NCBI GenBank assembly: GCA_011523445.1
Contig: WTGT01000301.1
Span: 1-7,290, forward strand
Direction of reading: 5' to 3'
Origin: Paracoccaceae bacterium
Lineage (GTDB): Bacteria > Pseudomonadota > Alphaproteobacteria > Rhodobacterales > Rhodobacteraceae
DNA: 7,290 nucleotides
Part shown: positions 6,127 through 7,290 of the stretch, piece by piece
How positions within the stretch are numbered: position 1 is the first letter of the stretch
Layout of the letters: each line of letters opens with the position of its first letter
The notes under the pieces: generated by a model
The model's input: the letters and a program-made list of their open reading frames with translations, nothing else
What the model was told of the DNA's origin: nothing
Databases searched by the model: none
Program-made: the position numbers and the translations under genes

Positions 6127-7290
6127 ATGGATGAACAAAACAAAAACATGCTCATGGCCGTCGGGCTGAGCTTTGTGGTAATTCTGCTTTGGGTCTTGCT
6201 GTTTGCACCCGAGGAACCCCAAGCCCCCGTTGAGGGTCAGCAGGTCCAACAGGAGGGTATCTCCGAAGATGGTGTGGCCGTTACTCCCCCCACAACAGGT
6301 GCCGCTGTCTCTGTAGCTTCCAATACACTTGGTGAGGTGCCAGTAGAACAGGCTTTGGAGAACTCCGAACGCATCACCATCAACACACCGAGTTTGACTG
6401 GTTCAATTTCCCTTATCGGAGGAAGAATTGATGATTTGTCACTCAAGCGATACAATGAGACCCTGAAGGAGGATTCCGATATTGTCAGGCTGCTTTCACC
6501 GGCAGGGGTCAATAGTGCCTACTATGTACTCTTTGGATGGTCGCCCGCAGGCAATCTTGAATTTACTGATGTTCCTGGCAGTTCAACACCTTGGACGATT
6601 GAAAGTGGCCGGGACATAACACCTGAAACTCCCTTGGTATTGGCCTGGACTAATGACAAAGGTGTGACCTTCCGCAGGATCATTGAAGTGGATGAAGATT
6701 ATCTCTTTACGGTAACCCAAAGTGTTACCAACAATGGAGATACCACATTGCGCATGGCTCCTTATGGAATCATCGCACGGCATGGTGAACCGCAGAACCT
6801 GCAGAATTTCTTCATTCTCCACGAAGGGGTGGTACGAATGACGGACGGGGAGTTACAGGAAATAGATTATGACAATGTCCCGGATCTGGATTATGATACT
6901 GTTGAACGTGCCAATCTGGAAAAACAAACCGTGCAGTCGAATGGTTGGGTTGGATTTACCGATAAATACTGGATGACGACCCTAGCTCCCCAATCGGGCA
7001 CCCCTTTTACTTCAGTTGCCAAATATTCCGACAGGTCGGATATCTATCAGGCTGAATCCAGATATCATGCGGTTGAGGTTTATCCCAAGTCGACAGTTGA
7101 AACTGTTACCTATCTGTTTGCGGGTGCCAAGCAATGGACGCCCATCAAGAATTATCAGGACAACTATGGTATCGACCGCTTTGAGGACTCGATTGACTGG
7201 GGATGGTTCTTCTTTCTGACCAAACCGATCTTCCAGCTCCTGTACTGGATTAACGGCAAAGTCGGAAACATGGGATGGTCCATCCTATGT
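6127..7290 (+). CDS. yidC: Membrane protein insertase YidC, N-terminal part, runs off window end
   Basis: Inner-membrane insertase (Oxa1/Alb3 family) that inserts membrane proteins alone or with SecYEG. 388 codons are open to the window edge with no stop; full-length Gram-negative YidC is usually about 540-620 residues. The first TM is at about 8-27 (MLMAVGLSFVVILLWVLLFA), followed by a Pro/Gln/Gly-rich linker and the large periplasmic P1 beta domain (about 70-345), including a GGRIDDLSLKRY stretch near 98-109 and WVGFTDKYWMTTL near 275-287. TM2 begins in DWGWFFFLTKPIFQLLYWI (358-376). The conserved groove arginine and TM3-TM6 lie beyond the window. ATG 6127 is preceded by a GGTGGAAGAA purine tract. 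The P1 domain indicates a Gram-negative host. Confidence 0.97.
   Translation, partial: MDEQNKNMLMAVGLSFVVILLWVLLFAPEEPQAPVEGQQVQQEGISEDGVAVTPPTTGAAVSVASNTLGEVPVEQALENSERITINTPSLTGSISLIGGRIDDLSLKRYNETLKEDSDIVRLLSPAGVNSAYYVLFGWSPAGNLEFTDVPGSSTPWTIESGRDITPETPLVLAWTNDKGVTFRRIIEVDEDYLFTVTQSVTNNGDTTLRMAPYGIIARHGEPQNLQNFFILHEGVVRMTDGELQEIDYDNVPDLDYDTVERANLEKQTVQSNGWVGFTDKYWMTTLAPQSGTPFTSVAKYSDRSDIYQAESRYHAVEVYPKSTVETVTYLFAGAKQWTPIKNYQDNYGIDRFEDSIDWGWFFFLTKPIFQLLYWINGKVGNMGWSILC

Overview
The window looks like chromosomal DNA from a moderate-GC alphaproteobacterium. The evidence is an Aap-type general amino-acid ABC transporter end, a SixA-type histidine phosphatase, and a conserved rpmH-rnpA-yidD-yidC cluster with a Gram-negative YidC that has a large periplasmic domain. 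The species cannot be named from sequence alone. Every gene is intact except the two cut by the window edges. No mobile element, CRISPR array, tRNA or rRNA is visible.

Region 1 (1-1265, + strand): the C-terminal part of an amino-acid ABC permease, then 13 bp later its ATPase. This is the 3' end of an aapJQMP-like operon.

Region 2 (1389-4961, - strand): four genes read leftward. In transcription order they are a DedA/TVP38 (VTT) membrane protein, a membrane sensor histidine kinase with no response regulator beside it, a DUF1643 protein overlapping the kinase by 22 bp, and a SixA-like phosphohistidine phosphatase. This is the least conventional part of the window. A kinase that makes phosphohistidine and a phosphatase of a family that removes it lie in one apparent operon. 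The kinase very probably starts at a CTG codon behind a perfect AGGAGG, 23 codons upstream of the first TTG. A plausible promoter with a palindrome in its spacer lies just before it.

Region 3 (4962-5161): a divergent, AT-rich intergenic region. It holds a possible promoter for the DedA gene and an 8-bp perfect inverted repeat on the rpmH side.

Region 4 (5162-7290, + strand): rpmH (ribosomal protein L34), rnpA (RNase P protein), yidD (insertion-efficiency factor) and the first 388 codons of yidC (membrane insertase), which runs off the right edge. These genes join ribosome and tRNA maturation with membrane-protein insertion and are commonly clustered across bacteria.

No stretch longer than 300 bases lacks a gene. 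No strongly novel system is evident. The best lead is the kinase/DUF1643/SixA group.
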